A stretch of DNA of 64,000 nt, from assembly GCF_905475465.1 (NCBI RefSeq), contig NC_062234.1, positions 12,733,001-12,797,000 of the forward strand, written 5' to 3'. The translations under genes were made by a program, and so were the position numbers. Positions 20,825 to 32,114 of the stretch are shown here, in pieces (position 1 is the first letter of the stretch; every line of letters starts with the position of its first letter). The notes beneath the pieces are model-generated. The model saw only the letters and a list, made by a program, of their open reading frames with translations, was not told the DNA's origin and ran no database searches. Source of the DNA: Pieris napi (Eukaryota; Arthropoda; Insecta; Lepidoptera; Pieridae).

Positions 20825-23800
20825 TAGTAAAGGAAAACCTCCTTAATGGCATAGAAATGTTGGCGAATAATCCTATCTCAGATTTTTAACAAAACAATTG
20901 AAACGCGCATATAAAAGTACAGATTCAGAAATGTAACCTCTCTCGTATGATTAAATCGATACTTTCAACTTTCGTAAATTTTATTGCTTTTAAAAATACT
21001 TTCTGGTCGTTATATTTAGTCTTAATAAGCACAATAGTATCCTTGTATTTAGTTATGTGTTGATTTTCAATTTTATGAAAGGGTGAATTACAAAATAATT
21101 CTTGAAATATATTCTTATATAATTAAAAATATACCACATGTAATTAAAATTCTAAGTGACGATGTCGAGTCGTGTTTGGAATTAGCGTATATTAAACTAA
21201 GCGATTCGTAAAAGCTTGATAATAAAGTTTTGAGAGGGAAATTCTATAATTCATATCTTTTATGTCACGAGGCCACTGAAAATAGAAGCAAAAATCTAAA
21301 ATCATTCGAAAAAAAATGTAATATTTGGCAGATACTTATGCTAAATTGATTGATCATTTTATTCTTGAGTTTAATGAAACGACAAAATCATATTCAATTT
21401 GAGTAAATAATCTAAAGCTTATATTAAAAACGATATGAGAAATTCCACAATTTTTCACAACGAGATACCATTGTTTCATGTGTCAGCTTATTAAACTGAA
21501 AGGTCAAAGGTCAGCAAAACATTACTGTTTCATCGCACCAATTTATATCGCGCTATCTAAATCTAGATAAAGCGCAATCTTCATCAACTATTAAATATGT
21601 TGATTATAGCGATTAGCTACGGCGTAGCAGTTGCGTAGCAGTTTTGCCGAAATCGTTAACCTAGCGATCAAATTTTATTGCGATCCATTCTAATTATCTT
21701 AAAACACTTGTAAGATAAATGTTAAAATATTGTATCGCTCAAGTTTATTCAAAGTTTTACTATTATTTAAAAAAATATTAAAACCAGTTTTGTATAAATG
21801 CTCGCTTATGTCCATATTATCTATTTATGTACTTTAAAGAATATTTATATTATACCTCGCTTTGATAAAGCTAGATTATCGCGTTCATTAGTTTAATCGC
21901 TAAAAGTGCAACCAATCGTTATTTAACATTTAGTCAGTGCAATTTGAATCGTTACAATTAATACATTAAAGTCACGTTATTAGAACTGTTAATTAAAGTA
22001 GAATACGGTTTTAGTGGATTATATTATTAACTTTAAATTAAAAATATTTGTGTTTTACATTACTTACCATTATATATTCTTACAACATTACACTCACATT
22101 CATAATTGGATGCTCTATCTATTTGAACGTCATTCTTGTGTCTTTTGTTTTATTAGGATAGATTTTTAAATTGTAAACTAATATTTTATCTATTTCATTT
22201 ACTTTATACATATGTATATTGTATCGCTGTATGGCTTATTTATTATGCAGCTTGGGTTAAGTCTATTGAGAGTTATTATTGTTAAGTCGTTTTTATAATA
22301 TGATTATATATAAATGAAATGAAAAATATAATACCGTTATTGGCCTTAAAGTTGAATTTTTTATATTTATTTTATCTCACTATGCAACAGTTTAAAACTT
22401 GAATAGCAAAACGTCAATTTAAAAATTGAAATGACTCTTCACGAGTTCGAAGTTTTCAAAGAAAAATTATTAAAACTGAAGCTGAACCTTAACGAGCTTT
22501 GGACGTCACCGAGAAACTGTATTCTGAGAAAGCTCCAACTTTGTCTATACTTTGAATTTTTAATTGTATTACGTCAAGTTATAATTGTACTTCCATGTCA
22601 TAAAGGACAGGCTGGACGGACTATTTTACAGAATTTTGCCTTTGTATGTAAAGATATATAGTACTTTATTATTAAATAATGATAACGATAATTTTATCAA
22701 AACACGGCGAAGTGAAAAACAATTTCGTGTTTTATGAATTTTAAGCAGTGCTTGTGTCTTCAATCTTAAGAATCTTTACATTATGTTAAGGCAAACCGCA
22801 ACCGCCTTTCACTGTAAGAAGAAAGAAAACGGATAAATTATAACTAATGAAAACTTTAAGTCTTAATTAGTCCAATACTAATTTATTTTGTTCGCACGTT
22901 AGCGGAATAAGATTTTTTTATAAGATTTATTTACTAAACAATTATAAATTAATTCCGTAGTTGTGCACCGCCTATTTTAAATATAAAACTGACAACTAAG
23001 ATTTAACACATGATGCGTTTTGTGTATTAAACTGTTAATTAAAACAATGAGCTTCTGAAAATAAACATTAGCTTTAAAGCTTTAGAACCATAGACTTTAG
23101 AAAATTTATATTTACCTAAAAATACTAGTTTAAATACTCAAGGAATGTGATTTGTCTTCATAATACTAGGGTTATATAAAAACGTGTCCTAACCAAACAT
23201 GTCATTGGTTCCTATCTCATTCATAAACCAGTCACTTTGAGCTTAATTTTTAAAATCTTTTACAATAGTGTACATTCAATTATAGTCTAAAAGATAGAAT
23301 CCTTATGATTCTGACCTCTCTATGACCTCTTTATTAAGAATTCTCACTGAAATTATTATATTGTGTACTTTGAAAAGTAAAACTTATTTAACGATTCGTG
23401 AGAATTTGTAATAAGTAACGAGTGGTAATAGGCTAGTCATAAAACGACTTAACTCTGTGTTTAATATTTTTTTTCTCTGAGCATAATTGGTATACGATGA
23501 AGGAAAATTGTAATAGTTTGTTACGCCAGTCAATTTGTCTAATATTGTCAGTAATAAGTAAAATACGGAATCAATCAGAGTGTATATCCGGCTTAATGAG
23601 GAAAGCGTTATGTAGCCTAAATGTATAAGAGCTATTATAAAGTATTCTCAATCTACCCACACCAGTATACCCTAGGTTCAAAGGTCAACTGTATTGTGTT
23701 AGCAAGAAAAGGACTGATTTGAAAGTACACAATTGAACTGGCCTTATTGCTGACTGGACTAATGAAAGCGTTTGCAGTCGACCGCTGACATGCGGTTACG

Positions 23801-24689
23801 GTGCCTCAAATTCGTTGATTTCCTGTCTAGGATTTAACGACATGTCTTTGGCCTTAGTGGAGACAAATGGTAAAGCTTTGAATGGAAGTCTATCCGAATG
23901 GAAATATTGTTTATAAGATTTGATTATTAGTTTGTTTTATTCATACAATAATTTTCTAGAGTTTTTTACTGAATAAATTTTGTATTTCAAGTTGTAAGTA
24001 CTTGGTATTAAACGTTTTTACACTATATTATATATATCCACGAAGTTGGTATATAAATGTATAAAAGTGATAAAAAAATTATCTTCAAACTATTACGGAC
24101 CTTTTGTGTCTTATGGTTATTTTAAATAGAATTCCATTCTTAGCCTACTTAACAAATTGTAACTTAATATTATTCATATACTTAAGAAAATATAAAAGCT
24201 TCAAGCATAACAATATTTTATGTAAATTTACCTTTGACTTAACATTTCTCTTAGTACAAAAACATAAAATTTAAACTGTCACTGAATATTTAAAAAATTT
24301 AATCGGATTTCCATTTATGATTCAAATATACCAATTAGAAATATTCGTACTCGCTAACTAAGCCATTTGTAGACTGCATTTAATTAGGTTTTTTAGCGTA
24401 CCGACATTTTTAATTAGACTTAAATCCACCTCCAGGAAGATTTTAGTTACGTGCGTTATAATTCGATCATAGTTTTCATTGATGGCTATAACTACGGCTG
24501 AAAAGAACACAAATTTAGTAAAATTTTGGACAATACTAAGATTTTCTATGGTAAAATTGTATGGTTGTAGATAAGGAAACACCAATTTGATGATGCCATG
24601 ATATCATACATTAAATAATATTATGGCAGTTCAACTCTTTAGTGTGTATGAAAGTATGTACCAACATCATATATCAATATATACTATAA
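20825..24689. other. Longest repeat-poor stretch (3.9 kb)
   Basis: No SINE, LINE, Helitron or MITE is recognised over 3.9 kb, which is unusual for this window. The longest frames are 76 codons (22431-22661, plus) and 75 codons (24358-24585, minus), neither with a signature. A direct repeat GCGTAGCAGTT occurs twice at about 21624-21646, and TATCGCGCTATC...GATAAAGCGC forms a loose inverted repeat around 21546-21580. Confidence 0.45.
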
Positions 24690-24691
24690 TC

Positions 24692-25056
24692 TCTATTTAT
24701 AAAATTCTCGTGTCACAATGTTCGTTCCCATACCTCTCCGAAACGGCTCGACCGATTCTTATGAATATTTTATTATATTTTATGCATATTTAGTAAGTCT
24801 GAGAATCGGCAACTATCTATATAAAAACTTCTTCAAACCCCTAAGTAGTTAGTCGTAGGGTGTCCACACCAATAAAATTATTTTTGTTTTTATATTTTTA
24901 TGATTCAACATACAAAAATACATAAACCCCTAATTTTCACCCCTCTACGATCAACCCCTATTTTTTATTACTGTAGATAGTTATTTTTATTAAACTAAAC
25001 AAATGTTTCCTAGAAATAATATACATGGCAAAACAAATGTTTGCCGGGTCAGCTAG
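24692..25056 (+). mobile_element. Non-autonomous Helitron, both ends present
   Basis: It starts TCTATTTATAAAATTCTCGT and GTCACAATGTTCGTTCCCAT, continues CTCCGAAACGGCTCGACCGA, has the mid-body TTTTCACCCCTCTACGATCA and ends GTTTGCCGGGTCAGCTAG at 25056. The insertion context (AT-rich before, T/A after) fits Helitron targeting. It carries no Rep/Helicase ORF and is among the best preserved of its type here. Confidence 0.82.
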
Positions 25057-25740
25057 TAGTACTATAGATATTATTCTATGATATAAATTAGTCTGAAATT
25101 TAAAATCATAAAACTCGTTGGATTCATCTTTGGCACCATCTTAAGCCCAAGCGTTCGTGTGCAAAAATGTACATTGGCTTGTAAAATTTATTTGTTTTAA
25201 ATAAATTCAAAATTTAAATTAATCACTTTAAGTACATACGCTGTTACATTATTCGTTACGTAGAGTTCCTTTCAGCAGGTTTTAGCAACTTCGCGGCAAT
25301 ATTAATATGGCAACATTATATACCATATTATCAGATAGGTGTTTGTCAGTTGAAGTGGCAGTTGCTGACCACGATCGCCGAAAATCACTCGACACGGGTT
25401 ATTAATTAATATTAATTACAAAATATTAAACTTTCATTTATATCCGATAAAGTATTTCACAATAATATATAATACTTAGAACCTATGTAATTCCGATTCC
25501 GAGGAAATCCGATAACCAACATTTACAAATAAATAATCTGTGGATTGGCAATTCACAATTCAAATAAATTTTATTCGAAATCCGTGTTAGTTTAATTTCA
25601 AATTCAGTCATTTGTTTTTAGATGGTTTTTTATTTTTAACTATTTGTTTTTGTAAAACCATGGTAGTTTAAGGCTTTAAGATTAACGATGTGTACGAGCC
25701 TAACACTGCTTGCATAAATACGGTTCATTATTGGTTCAAT
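25057..25740. other. Non-coding stretch left of mariner
   Basis: Nothing is recognised. The 5' TIR of the neighbouring mariner would be expected in this stretch but cannot be seen by eye. Confidence 0.4.
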
Positions 25741-26535
25741 CTGGAAATTTTTAGTTGAAGAGCCCACGGTTGGCCATTAACCATTGATGTCAACAACGAA
25801 TTGACGGCAATAGTGAAAGCAGATCTAACTAAATTTACGGTTGAACTTTGCTGCTTGCTAGATGTGTAATTGCCACAAACACACATATGTACATAGGTGA
25901 ACTAAGCTACCAACAGCAAAGCTTACGCGTCGAAGCTTGTATAGCACTACTGAATCGGCTCAGAGACGAGGGAATTCTAAATCAAATTGTCGGAAATAAA
26001 TGAAAAGTGGATCCTATACGACAACCGTAAGCGCTCTTCTTATGGGTGGACGGGTATAGCACCTAATCAGTGCGCTAAAAAAATACTACTCATAGAGAGA
26101 AGATGGTCACTGTCTGGTGGAACAATGCCAGACATCAGAGCTTTTTATTGAATGACACAACAGTGACGGCAGATATCTATTGCCACGAATTGCAATTAAT
26201 GATGGAGAAGCTCACAATTCAACAACCAAGACTGGGCCATCGCTCTTACCCATTACTTCTGCAACGAGCTCACACTTCATGACAAACCATCGCAAATCTC
26301 CATGAGTTACAACTGGAAGCTCCCTACCACACCGTACTCACCAGACCTTGCCCCAACAGATTATTACTTTTTTCCAAATTTTCGCCTCACTTCCGGCAAA
26401 CTTCTTCAGTAAAAAGATAAGCAAACGGCCATAAATATTATTATTACAGTATAGATAATTTGGATGACTACTTTGATGAATAAATTACCAACATTTTTAA
26501 ATATTGTAAATTTTCATACAAACCTCCAATTTTAT
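25741..26535 (+). pseudogene. mariner-like transposase pseudogene
   Basis: Collinear pieces of a mariner transposase survive in different frames: RVEACIALLNRLRDEGILNQ (about 25936-25996), KWILYDNRKRSS (26004-26040), a stretch equivalent to VTVWW...G (26107-26130), MEKLTIQQPRLGHR (26200-26242) and YSPDLAPTDYYFF (26335-26375) followed by a remnant of the C terminus. Several stops and frameshifts separate them. The first catalytic aspartate region (CDE before KW) and the second (HDN) are destroyed; the third aspartate in SPDL remains. The usual DD34D protein is ~345 residues, and no functional product is possible. TIRs were not found. Confidence 0.85.
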
Positions 26536-26910
26536 AGGTAAAAACCTAATACTGGTTGAAAATTATCTTCGCTCTTAAAGCCGCTTTAAAAATGCATACT
26601 AAAGATATCCTTTGACATTAAGCTGCGTACTAAGCCTTTCCAAACGGATTATTCAAGCACTACCAGCTAAGTCATAATGTAATTAATTGATCATACAGTT
26701 AATTACATTTTATCGCTTAATCTTAGCGACTGGCGCAGTGACAGGCGATTTTTCACGTTTGCCGACAGATCATTATTTCAAACGTCCATTGTCTTGAATG
26801 GGAAATGGCTATTTTGTTGTCTATTAGCGTTATTTATTTTGACCGTGTAATCGCTAGTGAGTGACGGACCTCTGCGTAGTATGACTGTATGTCCGAAGGA
26901 GATCAGGGTC
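26536..26910. other. Single-copy-looking spacer
   Basis: It lies between mariner and a LINE tail and is rich in TAATTAATTGATC and ACAGTTAATTACATT words, which resemble homeodomain sites. There is no coding frame. Confidence 0.35.
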
Positions 26911-27095
26911 CTTTTTTTTATATGGAACAGAGGACAAACGGGCAGGAGGCTCACCTCATGTTAAGTGATACCGCCGCCCATGGGCACTCTCAATGCCAGA
27001 GGGCTCCCGAGTGCATTGCCAGTCTTTAAGAATTGGTACGTTCTTTTCTTGCAGGATCCTAAGTGGCATTGGTCCGGAATTACTTCAGTGGTAAC
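26911..27095 (-). repeat. LINE tail fragment
   Basis: TTTTTTTATATGGAACAGAG, ACGGGCAGGAGGCTCACCTC, CCCATGGGCACTCTCAATGC and GGTACGTTCTTTTCTTGCAG are the family tail in minus orientation, extending into the last ~20 residues of ORF2 (VPDQCH-like, degenerate). The 65-codon plus-strand frame 26965-27162 is its shadow. Confidence 0.85.
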
Positions 27096-27904
27096 ACACG
27101 GAGATACATTATTAATATTGTATTATTTTTTTTTGCAAAGTGACGACATACATATTATATGAACAGAAATTTTAGCTTATTGGCCCAACATCTCTCGAAA
27201 CTACTGCATACTACAAATGCATTGTTATGACTAACAGTATCGGCAATGTAATTACTCCACTACAACAATGAATAATTACCAATCGGCATGATTTGACAAA
27301 CGAGGTTAGATTACAAGGCATTACATTAATTAAAGTTTGATACTTGACACGCCCGTCATGCCTTAATCACTGGAAATAGGCCACTTTAAGCAATTTTACA
27401 GGATTTCAGTTTATGTCAAAGTATGTAAGTAGGTAAAGTCGGTATAGTATAACGCGTAACCTCCATGCCTTCCTCGGTAACTTTCAATAGCGACAGTGCT
27501 TTAGGATAGCGTACAAAAGCTCATAATTGAAATCTTATAAAGTAAAATCAATCAAATCAATCAATCAAAATACGATTATTCAGTTTAGATGCGTCTTAGG
27601 ACATGCTTATGAATGTCAAAAACGTTTACAAAATTCGCGAAAGAGTAAGGCTACGCCATCCGTTCGCAAAACTACCAGGAGGCCTTGTTCTGAGAGGAAA
27701 AAGGCTTTGGGTTTATATCGAAAGTGTGGCATTAATTAATCTAAATTTCTTCATAAGAGAGAAAGTTAGAAGCAGATTTTTTTTTGTTTCTGCTGATTAC
27801 AGAACTCACTACAATTTATTTGAAGAGTCCCGTACAGTTACCAGGTAGCAAACGCAATTAAATATTTCTAATGCGGAGTTTATAAAAACAGGAGGGAAGT
27901 TATA
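27096..27904. other. Non-coding stretch
   Basis: No gene. Two overlapping plus-strand frames of 70 and 81 codons (27527-27848) share a GC-richer patch but lack any motif and are treated as chance. Confidence 0.4.
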
Positions 27905-27924
27905 AACGCGACGGCCGTCGCGTT
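27905..27924. repeat. Perfect 20-bp GC-rich palindrome
   Basis: AACGCGACGGCCGTCGCGTT is its own reverse complement over all 20 bases. It is 70% GC in AT-rich surroundings and contains four CpG steps per strand. It could be a dimeric protein-binding site or a leftover transposon tip. Confidence 0.8.
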
Positions 27925-28349
27925 AATACACATTTATATTCAGAGAGGGGACGCTTAACGCCTTGTCAAATCCAGTTTTTCTTAGCGTTTTTTATTTACT
28001 TTTTAATGGAAAAGAATTAAAATACATCTGGAGTCTAAAAGTTTCAGTATAGGGATTATTTACAGAAATATTTTATGAAGTCTTTATGGGGCATAGGGTA
28101 AACTTATTCTGGCTTCATTCTCATAATTATTTTTTTTTATTTAAGTAAAATTACGATTTTACTTTTAAGTCACTTTCGTGCCTTTTGTAAAACGTTACGA
28201 TGCGGGCGGGGATTGAATTACACGTTATTGTTAATATTATTTTCAAGTGTCCAGTACTTTACACCACATAATGGTAACTTTTAGGTATAAAGAGTCTCTA
28301 GGTGATCACGAAACGTTTTACTATACTTTGGTACAGAAAAAACGTTACG
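27925..28349. other. Spacer
   Basis: AAACGTTACGATGCGGGCGG at about 28190 resembles the AAACGTTACGGCGCGTTACA at 28341, so the two may be parts of one decayed element. Otherwise nothing. Confidence 0.35.
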
Positions 28350-28440
28350 GCGCGTTACAAGGGGGGGGGGGGTGTCAATAATCTACAAAAATTGCGTGAC
28401 GTAATACTTGAACGCTCCCTTAGTTAAAAGAGTGCAGTAA
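28340..28440 (+). repeat. Transposon end with G12 run (unclassified)
   Basis: ACGTTACGGCGCGTTACAAG leads into an uninterrupted G run (about 12 G) and then ATTGCGTGACGTAATACTTG with AACGCTCCCTTAG. I have seen this word order as a dispersed lepidopteran repeat, but cannot give its class. A C-run of similar length occurs at 32234-32245 in an unrelated element. Confidence 0.45.
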
Positions 28441-28808
28441 GACGGAGTTAATAGTTGATAGAAGTATCATCTCATATGTCAAACTGTATATAAAGTTTCG
28501 TATTTATGATTATTTCAATGCGTTTGGTGCAATGCGACATCGGATCCTACTGTAAATTAGTACTCATTCGAAATGTAAATCAACGCTGATCCTGGATCAA
28601 TTATCGTAATACATGTAAAATGTAAATACGGAAATCGTTGAATAATTTAATAGCAAATAAGTGTACAAATATGTTTCTCTGCATATTGCCTGAAAGCCCA
28701 TCAGCAACCACTTGAATTTAAGTGACTTCAAGAACACTGTTATTAGGTAATATTCTTATGTTTTACGGTTACAGTTTAAAGGATTTTTTAAATGTGTCAA
28801 AATGTAAA
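28441..28808. other. Spacer, nothing recognised
   Basis: Ordinary AT-rich DNA. The 71-codon frame at 28722-28937 enters the LINE tail and is not a gene. Confidence 0.45.
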
Positions 28809-29085
28809 ATGATATTTTTTATAGAACAGTGGTCAAACGGGCAGGAGGCTCACCTGATATTAAGTGGACACTCTCAATGCCAGAGGGCTGGCGAGTGCGT
28901 TGCCGGCCTTTTAAGAATTGGTACGCTCTTTTCTTGAACCATCCTAATCGTCGAATGGGTTCGGAAATACTTCAGCGGGCAGCTGGTTCCACATAGTGGC
29001 GCGGCAAACACTGCCTTGAAAAACGCTCAGTTGGAACGACCTCTTATTCTGCCTCGACGTCCGATGATGAAACTTTTTATCAATA
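28809..29085 (-). repeat. LINE tail plus ORF2 end, inverted partner of 29250-29408
   Basis: Minus-strand order: CGTCGAGGCAGAATAAGAGG, GCGTTTTTCAAGGCAGTGTT (part of FSR.FLPRT), AACCAGCTGCCCGCTGAAGT (NQLPAEV), then the GGCCGGCAACGCACTC tail and TTCTATAAAAAA. It is the same family as 6250-6800 with frame breaks and a deleted HH/Y segment. Confidence 0.8.
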
Positions 29086-29249
29086 AGAAAACTTTCGAAC
29101 ACATCCTAAAGTTCCGGATCACCTCCGTTGCTGTTTGTACCACCCAATTAATGTATTTGGTTCGATCCCGGCCGACATAATTTTGCTTTGTAAACGATAA
29201 ATCTGTGTTGCATAATATCTTAAATATTTCTATGTTACCTGTGTTTTAA

Positions 29250-29408
29250 CCAGCTCCCACTAAAGTATTTCTGAACCAATTAGACTAAGATTAGGTCCTT
29301 CAAGAAAAGAGCGGACCAATTCATAAAAGGCCGGCAACGCACTATCGAGTCTACTGGCGACGTGAGTGTTCATGGGCTGTCTCACTTAACATCAGGGGAG
29401 CCTCAAAA
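29250..29408 (+). repeat. LINE tail fragment, plus orientation
   Basis: CAGCTCCCACTAAAGTATTT, TTCAAGAAAAGAGCGGACCA, AAAGGCCGGCAACGCACTAT and TCACTTAACATCAGGGGAGC with GCCTCAAAAAAAA. Lying 165 bases from an inverted copy, it can pair with it over roughly 150 bases. Confidence 0.8.
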
Positions 29409-29884
29409 AAAAGTGTCACAAATGCCTTTATTACGTTTAGCTTAGTCGCGTCTTAAACGTAGGTTTAGTAAACTCTTAACATTTCTTAAAACTCACAGAA
29501 CTACAAAATATATTCTCTCACAATCCATTCTCTATATATTTATTAATTTAAGCAAAAGCACTTTAGTAAATTTCGAAGCGTAATAAAACATTTCTTTCTC
29601 AAGTGAATGTATTTTGTAATTAAATTGACGCGAGTCTTAGTCGTCCTTCTAATTATTGTGAATGTTTAATGTATTTTCTTTTGTTAATTACGTTAGGAGA
29701 GTTATTTATTGCCCCATACACTTGATTTATATGTTTCGTTTTTGCGTAAATCTTGGCAAAGCAGCAAAACTAGTATAAATTGGTAAACAATTAATGTTAA
29801 TAACTAAAGTAGATTAAGTATTCAGTTTCTTGCACTTTATTTCAATTATATGGGTGTTGGTTTAGTTACTTTTAAGCTATTGCA
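29409..29884. other. AT-rich spacer
   Basis: No gene or repeat is recognised. Confidence 0.45.
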
Positions 29885-30355
29885 TAGATTTTATCGCGGG
29901 CTTTGAGCGCGGCGACCGAATCAAGAAATTCCGTAACGAAAATAAACCTATCTCACGATGACGTAATATAGGTGCGGCCAATACGCGTTAGAGCGGGACA
30001 GAACGCATACTGCGTCTCACATCGATCTGACGTGATCGGTGACGTAGCGCATGTGGGTTGGGGTGGGACAAAACACATACTGCGTATTCACATCTCTGAC
30101 GAGATCGGTGACCTAGCGTAAGCGCAGCCGTAGTCGCCGGTACGCGTTAGAGTGAGACAGACTATATAGGTGTGTTAGTCTGAGTGTGGTAGAGTGGTAG
30201 ATTGAATTAATATCAAAGAAAAAACTTCATTTTAAATATCAAAGAAAAAAAATACCACGTTAATAAAAAATAAATAAACAATTATAATTGCATAAGTTGA
30301 TAAAAAATGCTATGCAATAGCTTTACCGCGGTAGTCCCCGAGTGCCACACGTTTT
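29885..30355. repeat. GC-rich block with internal direct repeats (unclassified)
   Basis: Within 29885-30160, two related ~75-base units are visible. GAACGCATACTGCGT, CTGACGTGATCGGTGACGTA is followed by AAACACATACTGCGT and CTGACGAGATCGGTGACCTA. A TACGCGTTAGAG(C/T)G word starts both the first unit (29985) and a third partial one (30150). The block ends near ACCGCGGTAGTCCCCGAGTG, a word I associate with dispersed lepidopteran repeats. No coding frame crosses it. It stands out by GC content and CpG density. Confidence 0.5.
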
Positions 30356-30557
30356 TTTTAATTTAAGATCTTTAGAATTTAAGCTTTCAGTCTTTGAATA
30401 GAAAAAGTATGAGTTTTTTTATAATGATGAAGTCACAGGAGTGAAGGCAAATGTTTATATTTTAACAGTACATACAAAAATTACAATATTCTATCAAATA
30501 TACAAAAACACTGAATAAACTTTACAAACTGATTCTATCTTTATTATGACTAAGAGA

Positions 30558-30899
30558 TGAGGCCTGTCTATTTCACAATGCCTCCTGCTGATAAAGGACA
30601 AATCTTTGTTTTTTATTTATTTTATTATTATTTATTACTTAAGATGTCATGTGGAACGTGGTGTAATTGTTGCAGTTCCATACAAACGTGTGTAAAACAA
30701 AAAACTTGGCGGTTAAAATGAGTGGCGGAGAGTTTATTGCCAGTTTTTCTCTTCCGTTCTACGCCCCTGATTTGAGAACTGGCAGTAAATCTAAAATTAG
30801 AAGCATTTAATGTATACGTATTTATTTTTTTTGACGTTCATAAGTGTACATTGTGTTACCTATATGAATAAATGATTTTTGACTTTTGACTTGACTTTG
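30558..30899 (+). repeat. LINE 3' UTR, most complete copy of its family
   Basis: CCTCCTGCTGATAAAGGACA, TTACTTAAGATGTCATGTGG, AAAACTTGGCGGTTAAAATG, GAGTTTATTGCCAGTTTTTC, TTCCGTTCTACGCCC, then AGTGTACATTGTGTTACCTA and the GACTTTTGACTTGACTTTG tail. It shows that the pieces at 935-1005 and 5641-5858 belong to one LINE type, probably the one whose ORF2 end is at 4690-5215. Confidence 0.75.
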
Positions 30900-30914
30900 T
30901 GTCTGCACACATAC

Positions 30915-31160
30915 TAACGCATCCTGGCAAGAGTATGGTCCTTGTTGTGCCAAGGTCCAGCCCACTTCATTGGTGACCCATGGTCGTTGGGTGTCGTGAT
31001 TTCAACGGCTGATCGCATGATGGAATGCGGACAAGGCTATGCTGTTACCGTGTCCTGCCTCGGGCGATTGCTGGTGGGGCCGTGGGGTTTTAGTGGGTAT
31101 GCATAATAGCGAGTCCCATATAGCTCTCCACCACAAGGATATCCCTGTGAAAAAAAGTGA
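30915..31160 (+). repeat. GC-rich retroelement 3' end (unclassified LINE)
   Basis: GGCTATGCTGTTACCGTGTC, CTGCCTCGGGCGATTGCTGG, GGGGCCGTGGGGTTTTAGTG and GCGAGTCCCATATAGCTCTC followed by GTGAAAAAAAGTG. I recognise this as a dispersed lepidopteran 3' UTR ending in a short A-run. It directly follows the LINE tail at 30899. No frame remains. Confidence 0.5.
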
Positions 31161-32112
31161 CTACATACACACTTCGAGAAATCACTATACAATTCAAAAC
31201 ACGTAGTAATTTTAGAAAAATACCCAATTCTATTTTTATTTTAGAATTTCTAAAAAAGGATTACTTAAATATATTCGTTTTTTTTCAATAGTAATGTATT
31301 ACATAAAAAAAATATCTCTTACTATGTATTAATTAGTAAATTTAGCGGTTAGCATCAATCAGTGGTTTAAATAAACTAATGAACACATTTAATTTAACTA
31401 ATGAACTTCATATTAACATCTAATTAATAGGTTATATAATAGCACTTGATTCGTTATTCATTCTATTATATTATATTACAGTATTGAATTTATATATAAT
31501 GACCACTAAACAATAGTAGATTTTTTATGATGTTAATGATAATTTAAACTACACGCATTAAAATTAGTAAACATTTTTTTAAATTAAAAATGTGACACTT
31601 ACATAAACATTATGGTCATATAAGCCTTGTTTAATTCTATCAACTTAGTTACTTATCAACTTGAATTAATAATGTTGAAACGCTAGTTACGAAAGCTTTG
31701 ATAAACTTAAAGCTTAAGGAAATGTACAGTACTTAATGATAACCATAAGTTTGGTTTATATTATCTATTTATTTATCCGTGTGGAGTCTCGATTAATATT
31801 TCTGTAAAGGTTGAAAGGAACAAATGATATTTGCCTTACAAATCTATAAAACAGAGTGTCTTTGCCTGGAATTACGGGGATACATACATAAAGCCTTATG
31901 TAAGCCGTTCAGGTGGGATTATTATATATAAAATTTCTTTAAGAATTGTCACAGATTGGAAGGAGCTTTACGCCTGTCAATTAGTTACCGTTACAAAAAT
32001 ATAAATAAAATGGTAGATTTGTACCCCTTTGAAGATACGGGAATTTACATACTCCTACGCTGTGTATACAGACCATATTACCACCGACTGACATAAGCTT
32101 TTTCAATACAAA
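31161..32112. other. AT-rich non-coding stretch
   Basis: No gene or repeat recognised over 950 bases. Confidence 0.45.
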
Positions 32113-32114
32113 TA

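Noticed and set aside
22431..22661. 76-codon frame in the repeat-poor stretch as a host exon
   Set aside because: No splice context, no recognisable domain and a leucine/lysine bias expected from AT-rich DNA.
27527..27848. Overlapping 70- and 81-codon frames as a small gene
   Set aside because: The two frames differ only by a shift, no motif is present in either, and composition matches the flanks.
29140..29180. tRNA-gene-like B box (GGTTCGATCCCGGCC)
   Set aside because: No acceptor stem, anticodon arm or A box could be built around it; probably a fragment of another tRNA-derived repeat.
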